Made by a program: the position numbers and the translations under genes. This document shows, piece after piece, positions 47,896 through 60,700 of a stretch of 64,000 nucleotides of DNA (the first letter of the stretch is position 1; each line of letters begins with the position of its first letter). This DNA comes from Mercenaria mercenaria. Lineage: Eukaryota; Mollusca; Bivalvia; Venerida; Veneridae. The stretch is from positions 72,756,001-72,820,000 of the forward strand of contig NC_069371.1 in NCBI RefSeq assembly GCF_021730395.1, given 5' to 3'. The notes under the pieces are model-generated. The model did not search any database and was not told the origin of the DNA. It saw nothing but the letters and a program-made list of their open reading frames with translations.

Positions 47896-50525
47896 TACAG
47901 TAACCATATAAGACTGTCTAGAATTTCTGGCAGGGTTTGCCAGCTTAGCATAATTTCTTAAACATATGGAAATATATTAAAGTCCTTAATGAAATTAAGA
48001 CTAGATAGAACCTTATATCATCATATCTATAATAAAGATCCAATACCTATCTCTAATAAACCTTGGACCCTTTTATCAGTCCAGAACAGATATTTCCCAT
48101 TTTAATATACAATGTAATCTACTACTACTAGGCAGCCATTATTTAAACTTAACATAGATAGATTCCTTTCAATTATATAGCGCTCCATCCATTCCAAGAT
48201 CCAGTACCATCAACCAGATTTCCAGGCAAGACGTTACACCGTTTTTGTCAATCCTCCAATACTAATACTTACAAGGCATGACATGACATTGTTGTTTTTT
48301 TAAGCCTCCAATACTTACAAGGCAAGGCGTGACACTACTTACAAGGCAAGACGTGACACTGTTTTTGTCAAGCCTTTCTTTACTCTTTAGAATTACTGGA
48401 ACTATATTTAGTCGAGGAACTTCTAATTTGACGCTGACGAAGAGACGAACACTCCTGACCAGAGATAGACGAGGAACCAAGGCCATTACTCAGATAAACC
48501 ATATCCGATTATATTGTTTGTGAAATGACATATAAATAAATTATTGTGTTTTAATTTTATTTCAGATGTCCGTATAATTTACTCCGTACTTTCCCACACG
48601 TGTTTGAGAAGAACCCACGTTTGGATATTGAGGTGTACGTGGGCTAGCAGACCCCATGTACGTTTCAATATTAATAAATACGATACTATTTTCAAATATG
48701 CCATTTTTCAGGAGCTGGGAAACTGAAAGAGAAAGACATTACATTCAAACCCCTGCCTGACATGAATTTCAGTTAGGCAAATATTGCAATGACTGGTCCA
48801 GTCGGAAAATCAAGTTTCTACAACACAATAGACACGTTGTTTCGTGGTCGGATTACACAGAGGGCTTGCAGTGGATTCGCTGAGCAAAGTATTACACCTT
48901 GGGTAGATTATTCAAACAAGTTTATATTTTGTGTATAGTTCTTCTTTTTATTTACTTTGATTTTCATAGAATATATCTCTTTTTCACTTATAGTTCGCCG
49001 CGCATTGTCTTCTCTACAGGAAGTACTAGTAATAACCATCACCAAGACAGAGCTATTGGAAAACATGCGTTTATGTGTCACTTTGTTATCGTTATAGTGT
49101 ATATAAATAAATATAAACAATATCGTTAATTTACCTTCATTTATCTTGAATAATCCTATTCATATGCCCATATGATCATTTATAAGGCATTACAATATCG
49201 CATTGCAAACTTACATAACAATGGGCTTATCTTTATACATGTACTTTAGAAATGGATCCGACAACTTCAGACTTATAATTGATACTACTTCATGGCCTAA
49301 ATACGTGTAGTATTTGTATCTGTAGTACGTACCATACTCTGTGTGACGACTCAATCTGGTGACTCACTAAAGTTCGTGTTGTGTGACACACCTGGAATCG
49401 AAGATTCCACCGGACTCAACGAGAATGAGTGTAGTAGCCTTTTAGACGGTAACATGCCCAACTTTTATCAGGTAAGTATGTACTAAGTTATTTTCTGCAT
49501 GCTTCGTCGTCAGCAAATATTTTGTAAGATCGGAGATATTCTGACAAAAGCGAATGTTCCTGAGCAGGAACGTAGAATACATTGGATATATATTTACAAT
49601 TGTCATTGTCAGTCATTAATAAACGTTAAGATTTTGCACATTAGTAAATGCTTACTTAATAAGTAAATTTGTTTGATAGACATTTAAAACCAAATCTTTA
49701 AATAATGTTTCATACAAAACAAACAAAATGCTCAATAAATGTGAATAATGTAAATATCTAAATATGTATTAGTCACAAAAATCAATATCCATCTTAGCTC
49801 AATCAAGACAATGAGCTACCAACTAAAGGTTCTGAGGAGGAGATCACTACACAAGACAGGATAGATTGTGTTCTTTTATGTGCTTGATGCAATCACACTG
49901 GATGTTGGGTCATCTAAAGTTGTAGAAAAAAAGAAAAATTTCCAACGCTTCATGAACCAAAGAGGTTTGATCATTATTATCGAATCATTAAAGTTATATA
50001 TATAGATTTTTAATGATAACGTTCTATAAATGTAGGTATCAACGTATAATCATAGGTGTTAACATATCAGTTTTAAATTTGAAATATGCATACTACGTTG
50101 GATGATTTGAATACTTTACCAGATAAACATTTCATCGTTGAACATATAAATGATGGCATACAAACACAACTATTTTCCTTTGGAGTACAAATGAGCTTAA
50201 AATAATCTAAACAATTAACATTGGAATGATGCTTTAAATTAGTTGATCTTCCTCTAAACTTATTTTGAAGTTATATCTTTTTCTTTTTAGAAATTCCACA
50301 ACTAGTTGTACTGACAAAGATCGACAAACGCAGCAAATACGTTAAACAGGATATATCGTTCGCTTACAAAAGCTGGATAGTTGAGGAACACGTCAAAACT
50401 TGGTGTTCGCCGATCCAGTGTATTTCGAATGAAGAACTACGAGGACGAAAAAGGAACACGATACAAACAAAAGCATCCTCACATTGCTTGCTTTAAACAA
50501 GATTTTAGATTCGGTTGAAGATTAG

Positions 50526-52920
50526 ATGTACAATCTTCAAGATCGGAATTAAAAAATGTTTGCCCAAATGGACATTTGTGAAAAGTAATGAAAGTTTGCA
50601 TTGAGACATTTATTGCAGATACAGAAAGCAGATTATTTGATTAACATAGAAAGAAAATGTATCAATTATGCACACAAAATTAAATTATACACTTCCGTAT
50701 TCTTTCCATATTGTATGTAAATTCAGTCGGGAGTATATAAATATTTCAGCAATATTTACAGTGTTTGCGAATAATGGACCATCTTGAGATTAGATGCTAC
50801 CGTGCTTCTATTGCAAATAAACTGATATGAAATATATAGGACAAAAATTAGCATGCATGCACTGTGGAATAATTCGACTAACACGCATCTGTAAACACAT
50901 CTATATTCTGCATTATGTCAAATTGACCATTTCCGATCGTATACGAATTCTTCACATATGATTCCGTCATCCTTAGGCCGTAACAGAAAATTACTTCTCC
51001 TAACAACGGGAGAATGCGAAAATCGCATACGGAAAACACGTTTATCAAACGGAAAATGCCGATTGGCATAAAGTGTCCACTATCTCTAGTTTATCTGAAT
51101 ACAAAATAGAATAACTTCATTATGTTTCAAAACTGAAGTGCGTATTTTCATACAGTTATTTTTATGTCCTTCCAATATGGATAAGTATCAATTATAAATC
51201 GTACTTTCGCAGTGAATAACAGGCTAAACCCGATATTGTAAATATCCGATCATCATAATTTGTATGATTACAATGTTATATCAATATTTTGAATATATAT
51301 ATATTCTCTTCAAATATTGTCACATGTTTATGAAAAAAAGCCTATAGATAAGAAGATCCTGTGGAAGCATAGAACGTTACCACGAAACCTGTAGCAGACA
51401 CGTTGTGTTTATCAGAGGTGACAAGATAAGCAACAGTCCTCAGGCCCTAACGTATCAGCATTAACGGAACACTATATAACAGACACAGTGTTGGATCGCG
51501 TGATTTTAGGATGTTAGGTAAACAAAAACAAACGATCGAAATAACAGTTTCTTACTTCCTTCTTGAACTGAGATTTTTTGTTGTCTTAGCGAGTGATTTT
51601 AACTTTCTGTAGAATGACTTAATTCATTAGTTAAAATGAATTTCGACATTGTGTATCAGAGTAAATGGTTTGCTTATTCCAGCTTTGAAAGTACGGGATA
51701 CAGTATTTGACTGTAAACGTCAATAAAACGTAAAAAATACTCTAAAAATGTGTTTCGAAATGAAAAACAAAAGCTATAAATTTCCTCTGATTCAGAAAAC
51801 TTCTCACAAAATCTATGTTGTATGCCTAATTGGGATGTGGCATACAGCGAGGATTTCAAGTTTGTAAATTATAGTGCGGACGTAATGCGGTTAGGCACAC
51901 AGAGCGTAATACTGAAATTAACACAAACTATTGTAAAATCACTTAGTTTTACATTAGCTATCAATTCACAATAGAAGCTCTACTTTTAATCTTCTTTCTT
52001 TCGTAAATATGCAGCTCTATCGTCTATTTCAGTTCATATGTTTATATTTCATAGCCATTCAAATATACCTAATTATGACATCTTCGGTATGGTTACTGTC
52101 AGGTCAGAGATTTTACATTGTGTGCAATACTTTAAAATTGGCTATAATTTACTTCCGGGCTTTATCCCTATGTGTGGTGTCAATGGGTTTAAAAGTATTA
52201 AAATGCAAGATAGCCGTGTTTCTATTTATTCATACACTTCAAAAATGGACTTTATCTCTCAGCGGGATGAATCATGCACTAGCGTTTTGTTACACAAACA
52301 TATTACACTCAAGTTCTCAATCAATATGTTCATAAAAATTACTTTTTGAGTGTCAAACAGATATCAAAGTGAAATACGCGCTGTGTGTTTCTTGGACAAG
52401 GATTTCTGAGGTAATATATACATTTTACATTCCTGTATTAGTGTGTGTTCATCTAGAGTTTATTTTCAAGCATGATTTCTACTTAAAAAATGTCTATAAT
52501 GCATATAAAACATTTCGAACCCGAAAGTGTTTATTTATCGTTTCATTATTCTAGCCACTTGCACATATTTTCAAGATTTAGCTGATGATTTTACGATAAA
52601 ATATGAACAGTTTTCACTAAATTATCATATAATTGGGTATTAACTTGATAGAGAGTAAATACTCGGCTAAATATGAATATACTGTAAAATGATAACTGGA
52701 TGCGTATCACAAGATATGACTTACTTTCAAAGGTAAATCAGGTATTGAGTATTATCATCAAACATTTTGCTGACATTACCTGTTTGTATATATCAATGAG
52801 TAATTCATGCTTTATAGGGATCGTTGTACAATTAGAAGAGACGTTAATGAAATACATTTGGCTGTAGTTGAAATCATAGCATGGACCTTTTTACAGTTTA
52901 AATCTCTTGTTAAACTGTAA
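50526..52920. other. gene-free stretch
   Basis: Two overlapping frames at 52009-52349 (108 and 103 codons) have no recognisable family. No other feature. Confidence 0.5.
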
Positions 52921-53226
52921 AATAGAGAAAAGTGGAAACTTCACAGATCGCCCAACACGACAAAAACGAAAATGTTGCAGTCTCGGGTTGATTGAGCCTG
53001 TTCATGGACGGTAGTGGAAATGCATGCTACCGTCCACGCCCTCTAGCCCCGGGTTGAGCAGAACTCAACATTTACACTTGTTAAAAGTACAAAAAGCAAT
53101 TTAGAGGCATCCTAAGATGTATTCAAACGGCGGTGAACATGGAACCTTCAATGATGTACGTGTTGAGGCGTGTAATTACATGAAGAGTGGCGTTTGTAAA
53201 GGGTTTGCCCCAAACGAGAAAACAAT
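52921..53226 (+). repeat. dispersed repeat family D (longest copy)
   Basis: It starts ATAGAGAAAAGTGGAAACTT, the same left boundary as the copy at 38333. It contains GGACGGTAG...CTACCGTCC, continues through GGGTTGAGCAGAACTCAAC, and ends near CCCCAAACGAGAAAACAA. The left boundary is well defined by two independent copies. Confidence 0.65.
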
Positions 53227-54540
53227 GGGAAAAACTAAACAAACTGGAATTTAGAAAGGGGATCTGAGGCTATGGAGCAGGCGTATCAAAGGAACTGTCA
53301 AAAGACAAAATTAAAAAGCAAGCACCATATCCAAGGGGTGATTATACAATACCCAAGGCTATGAAAGCGGGAGTATTGGCACCACATGATATCAGAGATT
53401 TGAGTATATAGTGTACGTGTAAATGTTGCTGTTATTGTTGTTGTTGTTGTTGTTGTTTACTTCGATATTGACAACATTGCAACAATGACAACATTCATGA
53501 TGTGATATTAAGATTTATCAGCAAGGAAAAAAAATAATAAAATTCATGAAATATGCATACGTAATGAACCATATCAGTGAATCAATATCAGGGATAACAC
53601 AAAAAAGGGAAGAAATCCCTTATTTTCATTGTGGTCCAGTGCAGATGTGTAGAACAATTGGGGTAACATAAAGAAGCATCGAAATCAGTCTTACTGGATC
53701 AGTGGACTTGCTGTGGAATGTGTAGGCTCGTTTAGTATACTCTGGTGCTGATAATTTCGTATAATTTATCTCTACTTTGAATAATTTATTCTAAGTAGAT
53801 ATTATTTAACTTAATAATTTATTAAGCGCACTTGTATCCTCGCGGATGTCACGTCTGGAAAAGTCAAATGTTGTGATTTAAACTATATCGCTTAATGCAC
53901 AGTGTCCCTATAGATTCATTGTATCCCAGAGATCCTGTTTACTTCGGAGAGAGAGAATATAGCTGCTTAGTATGGAAAAGTCAAATGTTGTGACTTTAAT
54001 TATGTCCCTTAATGCACACTATCTCTATAAATTCATTGTGACTCACTTTATTATTTACACAGTAAAAACTTGATTTTGTATTACAAACGTATTTTCTATT
54101 CAATTAATTTATTGTGTTATACTGTTGTTGTGTGACAGCCTGGTACATACTTGTAATTAATCGAAGACATTTTTTCATAATAAACACTTTGGTTTCAGTA
54201 TCATTGAGTCATACCAAACTTATCAGTCCTATATCTGTTTAAATGATGTATATCCTCTAATTTTTATAAACTGATTGGTAGCCAGACATCTTTTAAAGGT
54301 TAAAGTTGAACTCCCCTGTACAGCGATGTATATTATTTTCATCTCGGTTTGCAAACGGATTTGTTTCAAAGATATTAAATATTTTCCTTTTTCTACATTA
54401 ACATGTTCATTCGTTATCGTATAGATAATTTGAAAACTGTTTGCTGATTATCACTAATTCATCGATTTTGATTTGACACTTGGGCATTTTGCGTTAAAAC
54501 TTTTGGATTCGCAGTAAAAGCATTATTTACCCTCCTAGTT
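53227..54540. other. gene-free stretch with (GTT)n
   Basis: A GTT microsatellite lies at about 53428-53457. Near 53860 and 53970 the segment GGAAAAGTCAAATGTTGTGA is repeated about 110 nt apart, with similar flanks (AATGCACA), a degenerate two-copy tandem repeat. No gene is supported. Confidence 0.5.
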
Positions 54541-54599
54541 ACAGTGACGCCTTAGACGCTGGCTTTGCACTCTCGGGGTCAAGGTTCGATTCTTATATA

Positions 54600-55016
54600 T
54601 ATGAAAATAAATTACAAACTTGCAGTTTCAGGCAAGAAGATTCTTTTCCTATATGTCTATGTGAAACTTGGAACCCCCGGTGCGGGGCCTCTTTTCACCC
54701 CAGGGGCATAATTTGAATAATCTTCATACAGGACCATTAGATGATGTCACATGCCAAATATCGAGGCTCTACGCTTTGCGATTTTGGACAAGAAGATTTT
54801 TTCCTATCGGTTTCCATGACAACCAGAGTTCTGTGTGGAATTTAATTCTTCGAACAAGTTTGAAAGGGAACCATCCAAGGATCATTCCTGTGAAGTTTGG
54901 TGTAAATCTGCTCAAGAAGGTCTTGAAGAAGAAGATTTTTTTTTAAAATTGTTGATGGACGGGCGACGGACATCGAGCAGTCACAAAAATCATGAGCCTT
55001 TGGCTCAGGTGAGCTA
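54600..55016 (+). repeat. tandem repeat block (family T1) with terminal end
   Basis: Unit landmarks match the array at 20322: CAAGAAGATT, GGACCATTAGATGATG, CACATGCCAAATATCGAGGC, GATTTTGGACAAGAAGATTT. The block ends with GGACGGGCGACGGACATCG and GAGCCTTTGGCTCAGGTGAG, which I take as the 3' terminus of the family. Overlapping frames of 60-92 codons are not genes. Confidence 0.65.
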
Positions 55017-55079
55017 ACAAAAATCTCAAAGAAAACATACATTTATGACAGATTACTGGGAATTAATAACATAGGAAGA

Positions 55080-56228
55080 TAATTGAAATAGAAGGAAAAG
55101 ATACAAAAGGCATAGTCGACAAGGGTTCTATGATTACAAATATGTCAGTTGATTTTTACAACTCCATTAATCCGAAATCACAATAATTACTGTCAATTGA
55201 CGATCTTCACAATGCTGCCAATGGAAAAAAAGCTTCCTTATGCTGAAGTTAAAATGTCTGTATCATGTTTTATTGTTCCCATGACGGAAAATAATCATGA
55301 TGTTCCTGTAACAAATAGGGCAAATGTTATGGCATTTCAAAGTATCACCAATGAATCATTAGTCATAGTTAAGGTATTGGACCCGCAATAGAGTACCTCC
55401 TTTTGGAAGAATATTCAGTTCCTACCATCAACCTACTTTGACTGCAATTTTCAGAGGTGGGGGTGGTGGGCGTAGGTTCAAGCCCCACTGGGACCGAATC
55501 ATTTTTTCCATATTTTCCTTTTTTCTAGTAAGACTTCTTATGGATGTATTGTACAAAAGTGGAAATTTTTTATTTTATAAGCGATCTCTTGCTGTTCAAA
55601 GTGAATTAAGTCAATTAGTAGGGGTAGAGTTAGACATCTTTAAAAATACTGAGTTACATGCAGTAAAATGCTGTAATGAATTCTCTGCAAACGTTTTAAA
55701 TAGTGGCCATTACATTGAAATTTGTCTCTATTATAGCTTGAGGAAATACCAAAAAATACACAAAACTTACAAAGTAACGGCACGATAAAAGTTGTTTAAT
55801 ATTTGCAACACTGTGCAAAACATGGTCAACTTTAAGAATATACCAAGCAAATGCCATTTTTTAAACATTTCTTTTAGGGGTCCGATACCTTAAATCTACA
55901 CAAACGCGACGAAGACTATAACAAAATTTCTTAGAATAACTGAAAGAACCAGCTCGTGTTTCCATTCTATCAGCAAAAGCAATATCTATTCAAGCTTAGT
56001 CGTATTTATGTTATCTGCAAGAAAGTAATTTTACGAGAGACACTATTGCTTAGCAAAGACAAACTAAGAAAAAAAATAACACTGCAACAACGAGCTGTAA
56101 ATGAAACCTTAACAGTTACAAAATTAACATTTTGTGTGGAAGTAGACAACACTAATTTGACACAAGATCAGAAGAAAAAGCTGAACAATTTGTACTCTAA
56201 ATGGAATCACATTTCCCCGACTATATAA
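55080..56228 (+). mobile_element. fossil Ty3/gypsy-like retroelement fragment
   Basis: Two recognisable parts: a retroviral-type aspartic-protease-like region (about 55080-55391) and, near 56100-56228, the linker segment that precedes reverse transcriptase in Ty3/gypsy polyproteins (LTQDQKKKLNNLYSKWNHIS). A tRNA-like B-box segment near 55465-55490 may be a separate small insertion. I see no LTRs, capsid or envelope. It is broken at several places, clearly incomplete and old. Confidence 0.5.
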
Positions 56229-56612
56229 ATCTGGTATAATAATAATAAAAAAAAATAAAACTGATATTTAATGTTTTTAACAAATAATTACGAGTGCGGT
56301 CCGTTAAGCGCAACCACACCTATTAGAATGCTTGTTTGTTAATCTTTATTGACAGCTGTCCTTTTTGAAATAATGTTTCATTATTTCTTGTAATCATATC
56401 ATTGAACATTATTATTAGAACCCATTGTTGAGCATTTAAATTTTGTTATAAGACCTACCCTCTCAGTAAATGCCACAGCATGTACATGTAGTCAGGTCGT
56501 CTACAGATATAAGATATTACTGACTCAGATGGCGCGGAAGCAGTAGTTCAAGTCCTGAAACCAAAGCTTTGCATTACTTAGGTCTTTAAATATAGGAAAT
56601 CCTTATTCTATA
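56229..56612. other. no recognisable feature
   Basis: AT-rich spacer. Nothing recognised. Confidence 0.4.
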
Positions 56613-56614
56613 TA

Positions 56615-57033
56615 CACTCAACTAAATTCCTAATCGGTCTGTTTTTATTGTATTACTTTTTTGTTAATTATGCAAGTATTAACACGAAATTTCACATACC
56701 GACATTTAAATAGGTACTGCAGCTAATTATTGATTTATTTTTGATCGACTCATCGCCAAAGTAACCACTTTAGGCGTTTTGGCCAATTTAGCATATTTTG
56801 CACGTGCATGGCTTGTGCACCAATATGCACGTGTTAATGAACACTTTTGGCATTACTGACGAAAGTCCTACTAGAAAAACACATATCATCGTTAAATTGA
56901 CACAAGAGCAACGCGCCCGGGCTGTCGGACCTATTCAAATGTCGGCATGCGAAATTTCGTGGTGTAAATACCTGCATTATTGACAAAATAGTAATACAAA
57001 TATAAACCGACCGATTAGGAATTTTGTTGAGTG
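56615..57033 (+). mobile_element. Tc1/mariner-type deletion derivative
   Basis: Inverted ends of about 43 bp with few mismatches: CACTCAACTAAATTCCTAAT on the left and ATTAGGAATTTTGTTGAGTG on the right, each bordered by TA (56613-56614 and 57034-57035), the Tc1/mariner target duplication. Inside, the frame at 56834-56983 reads IVKLTQEQRARAVGPIQMSA, which resembles the start of the helix-turn-helix region of Tc1-like transposases (LTxEQRARAVGMIxAG). The rest of the transposase is missing. Apparently an internally deleted copy. Confidence 0.65.
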
Positions 57034-57341
57034 TAGGTATCACCTGACAAAAATATTGTCGATCCGTATTGAAATGAATTATACTGCAAAAAAAGAAAAT
57101 GCGTGTTACTAAAAAGTTTTTACATCTTCCGTCTAGAGATTAAATAACCGTAGACAAAATCCATGAGCTAAGTGACCTCTATGCTCAACAATATCCTGTC
57201 TTTTGTGATACTGTGTGTGTTACTATACAACAAGTTTTTTTCCTGTTAGAGTGATGAGTGGTCGTGACACAAAGTTCGGACAAATAACAAAGTCAAAATG
57301 AAATCATTATAAATTATATTACAATTCTTCTTTGTGCGCCT

Positions 57342-57683
57342 AATTATTATTATTATTATTATACCAGATTTATATAACCCTCTTTTCATGATAAACTCTT
57401 TCAAAGGCTCTTTACATATAATAGCAGACGCGGTCACACAGGGCTACAGACAGAGCTAACTTAGCCTAGCTCTTTGTGAATAAACAGTCTGGTTTTTTAA
57501 CGTCCCCGGTGTATAGCACCGATTCACGTCAAGCCCTCTTTCCTGGGAAGAACCAGTACAGGCCTCTAGTTAGGTGGGAGACACTCAAGAGCATCTCAGA
57601 AATTTCATTGCCTGGACCGGGATTCGAACCTCGGACCTCTGGATTGACAGTCAAGCGTGTTACCGCTAGACCACCGGCCACCT
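57342..57683 (-). mobile_element. tRNA-derived SINE (family C)
   Basis: On the minus strand it starts GTGGCCGGTGGTCTAGCGGT (A-box region) with B box GAGGTTCGAATCCCG. The body includes CCCAGGAAAGAGGGCTTGAC, and it ends AAAGAGGGTTATATAAATCT and an AAT-repeat tail. It ends about 90 nt before the first exon of the IFI44-like gene and may have displaced its upstream region. I could not identify target duplications. Confidence 0.7.
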
Positions 57684-57784
57684 TTTTATTTATTTGCTTA
57701 TTTAGCAAAGCCTGAATAGAAAAATCTCTATCATCATTTTACAAGTCTAGTACATATGAATATTGTTATTTCAGAAGTAACAGA

Positions 57785-60700
57785 ATGTCCGGAAGGCTAG
57801 CAAATAAAGACTTTGACCAGCTAGAGAAATGGATTGGCACAGGTTCTAAAACATTCACACTGCTCTTTGCTATTACCAGAGATGGGTGCGATGCCAAGGT
57901 TTTTCATCAGAAATGTGACGACATTGGTCCGACAGTCACCGTTATGTATAATGCTAACGGGTCTGTCTACGGAGGATACAACCCTACTGCATGGACCCCG
58001 GGAAGTGGAAATGGCCTATATAATCATTGTACTGACGCCTTTCTCTTTCAGCTATATCTAAATGGAAATCCAAAACAAAACAAGTTTGTACTGAAAAAGG
58101 GATGCTACCAAAATGCTGTGTATAACCAACCCGTGTACGGACCAACATTTGGTGGAGGACACGATCTTCCATCGTTTACAGGAACTGTGAGCCGATCTGG
58201 TGATATATTCAAGTTGAATATGAAACCGAATTTTGGAAATACGTACGACATGGAGGGTTTCAGCATAAATGAAATAAATAACGGGAACCTCATTGTCACA
58301 GAACTTGAAGTGTATAAAGTAACTTGTAAGTATAACATTTTTTATGTCTTCCACATTCTAGTATCAATCTGCGGAGCAGTTGGGTATAAAATGATGGGAT
58401 TAGTGTGTGATAATAGAAGAATGAGTTATCAAGATACACAAAATTATCTGGAAGTCTGTTCTATCAGAATAAAACGGAATCCTGAAAATAAACATTAAAG
58501 CAAATACAAATAGAAATAATATTTAAGCGGGATTATCATTTGCACACTTACATATTACACATAATTGCAAGACGTGAATGTTTTTGATGGGTGATGTCCT
58601 GGTAATAATCCCGGTTAAAATAATGGGTTATTATAACAACAACATATGCAGTAGCTTGATCTGGGATACTGTATTCAGAAAGTGAATCTGGTATGTGGAA
58701 GGTCCAATAGATCAAGGTTATGTTATAACGACCTTTGTATAAGATACCTCCAGCTTTATGTCCCAAATTGGTGCATATTGCTTTACTGCTGCCCGTACAA
58801 CCATTCGTCCTCCATACGTCATCCCGAAATATTGTGCGTCCAAATCCCCACCCCCTCACCACCACACACTATTAGCCTGATTTGCTTCAAACTTTTACAG
58901 ATGAACAAGCTTGATGTGAAAATTACCTTGGGAACTTTTCTGAGACAATCTTTACCATGTTAATAGTTGTGCTATATAAAAAATAAAAAAAAACTTATGT
59001 ACCCAACTCCACAAACACAATTAAAAAGATATGCTTGAAATGTTCGCAGATGAACGGTATTGATGTGAAGATGATCATAAATAATGGACATTTTATTGTG
59101 GCTATATTTTTAGAAGTATAGCACTTTTTTAATTTCACAAAATAGGCCATAGTGAAGACGTTTGTTGTGTTCAACTCCTCATAAACTTTTTGAAGGAATG
59201 GCTTCAAAGTTGCTCAGATGCACAGCCTTATCTGAATACAGTCTTCTTCAAATGTTTAGACAAGATCATTTTTGTGAAAATGGTCTGTACGGAAAATAGT
59301 GGGCTTAGTGTGCGTCCTATTTACTTATTCGTGCTCAGGTCAGGAATATTAATTAATGAAAGTAGTACGGCTACGTGCAAAATACATGATTTTCAGTACA
59401 ATACGGAATTTGTTTTCTGTCTGTTCGTATTTACTTTTGAAAAGCCATGTTTGCAGAATTTACGTAGGTATATAATGAATATTGTAACTGTAAGATACTC
59501 ATTCCACAGTGTTCCTGTAATAATTTCAATGCATGAACAGATATATTTGCAGCGAATCTTGTCTTTAATGTTTTTTTATTCACAGTGCAATAATCAATAT
59601 TCTTCATTTCCAAAAAGCTTTTTGAAATGAGATACAAGGGATGTTCGGAAAGTTTTGGGACAAGTGCTGTTATATTCTTAGTTTTTAATATTTTACACAA
59701 TTCTTTTAACCCCTCGTAGGTATGTCATAAGTCTCAATAGCCTTTAACCAAAAACATGCTTGCGAATTGTCCAATTAGTTTAACTATTCGTAAATATTTA
59801 TTATATATAAGTTTAGTCGTGCATATATGACGCCCTTATTCTAAGATAAACCAAACTGCAGCGATGGTAATGAGTTTAGCCAAAACATTACTACTATATA
59901 AATGGCGCCTCGGTCAATATTCATATATCTTGCGGTGAACATTTTTCATATCACCCTCTCAGGAATGCAATATTTATTTTATCATACCGAAAGATTATAA
60001 GGGTCAAAGCATTTACTTGAAAATCAACATAATTTATTTCACATTAAACGTAATTACTAACCAAATAATGAAGACAGAATTAAAGAGTCTCTACTTGTTA
60101 GCACTCATAATTTGTGGCGACTTTGCTGTGTAATAAGACTTTTCCGATAGATTTTAGTCGAGACGATTGATATCGCTGACCCCTACATTTACTCTAATAT
60201 TTCGATAATGCGTCAATCAGTAGCATTCGAAAAATGGCGATAACTTTCTTTTTCCTAAACGAAACATATAACTGTGAACACCCATTTTCTTAGTTAGATC
60301 ATTTCCAAACTTATAGTAATAGTTTCGATTCAATATTTGATAAAAAAAATTGTTTTCGAAATATTTTGCACTTAGCATAAAAAAGAAAATTCGGCCCTGT
60401 TTGCACATGAAAGAGCACCAGAAAAGGGTAATTCAGTCCTAAAGCATAATTATATAAGCGCCTCGTCTGAAAATTTTTCGACTCAGTCTTTTAATCAATG
60501 CGAAAGTATCAATCTCTTAACGGGTGATATGAAAAAATAATATCACATGCGCAGAAAAACAAAATAACGCTGTTGCGCATGTGATATGAAATTATGGACC
60601 ATATCAGCTGCGTAGAAATTGAAAATAATGATTTTGCGCATGTGATATAAAATCACTATTGAATATGATATATTATTCAAGTTAAATTAATGGGAAATTT

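Larger units (their letters stand above)
45666..50525 (+). pseudogene. IFI44-like TLDc-GTPase pseudogene
   Basis: Six exon remnants keep the family order: TLDc (45666-46205, ATG at 45676), a short linker exon (46740-46790), the G1 exon (48712-48903), the G3 exon (49321-49471) with GDSLKFVLCDTPGIEDSTGL, the next GTPase exon (49798-49963) with YVLDAITLDVGSSKVVEK, and the G4 exon (50291-50525) with PQLVVLTKIDKRSKY and a final ILTLLALNKILDSVED. Most exons carry a stop or a frameshift. The TLDc exon has several, the linker has a stop after VREP, and the G1 exon has a stop in NFS-A and a 6-nt loss that removes Gly-Ala from the P-loop. Splice sites are largely preserved, so this is a duplicated, not a retrocopied, pseudogene. 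Identity to the open copy at 57785 is about 85% by eye in the first exon; intron sequence after the G1 exon is also similar. Confidence 0.85.

Noticed and set aside
58325-58498. Continuation of the TLDc frame to a stop at 58498 as the true C-terminus.
   Set aside because: A good donor at 58326 leads in phase to exons encoding the GTPase part of the same family, and the extension has no TLDc or GTPase similarity. It could exist as an intron-retained TLDc-only form.
59190-59630. 146-codon frame as a gene.
   Set aside because: It lies in an intron within degenerate tandem repeats, with no domain or codon pattern that supports it.
59636-59672. ACAAGGGATGTTCGGAAAGT as a mariner terminal repeat.
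   Set aside because: It resembles some mariner ends, but I found no matching inverted end or transposase sequence in the window.
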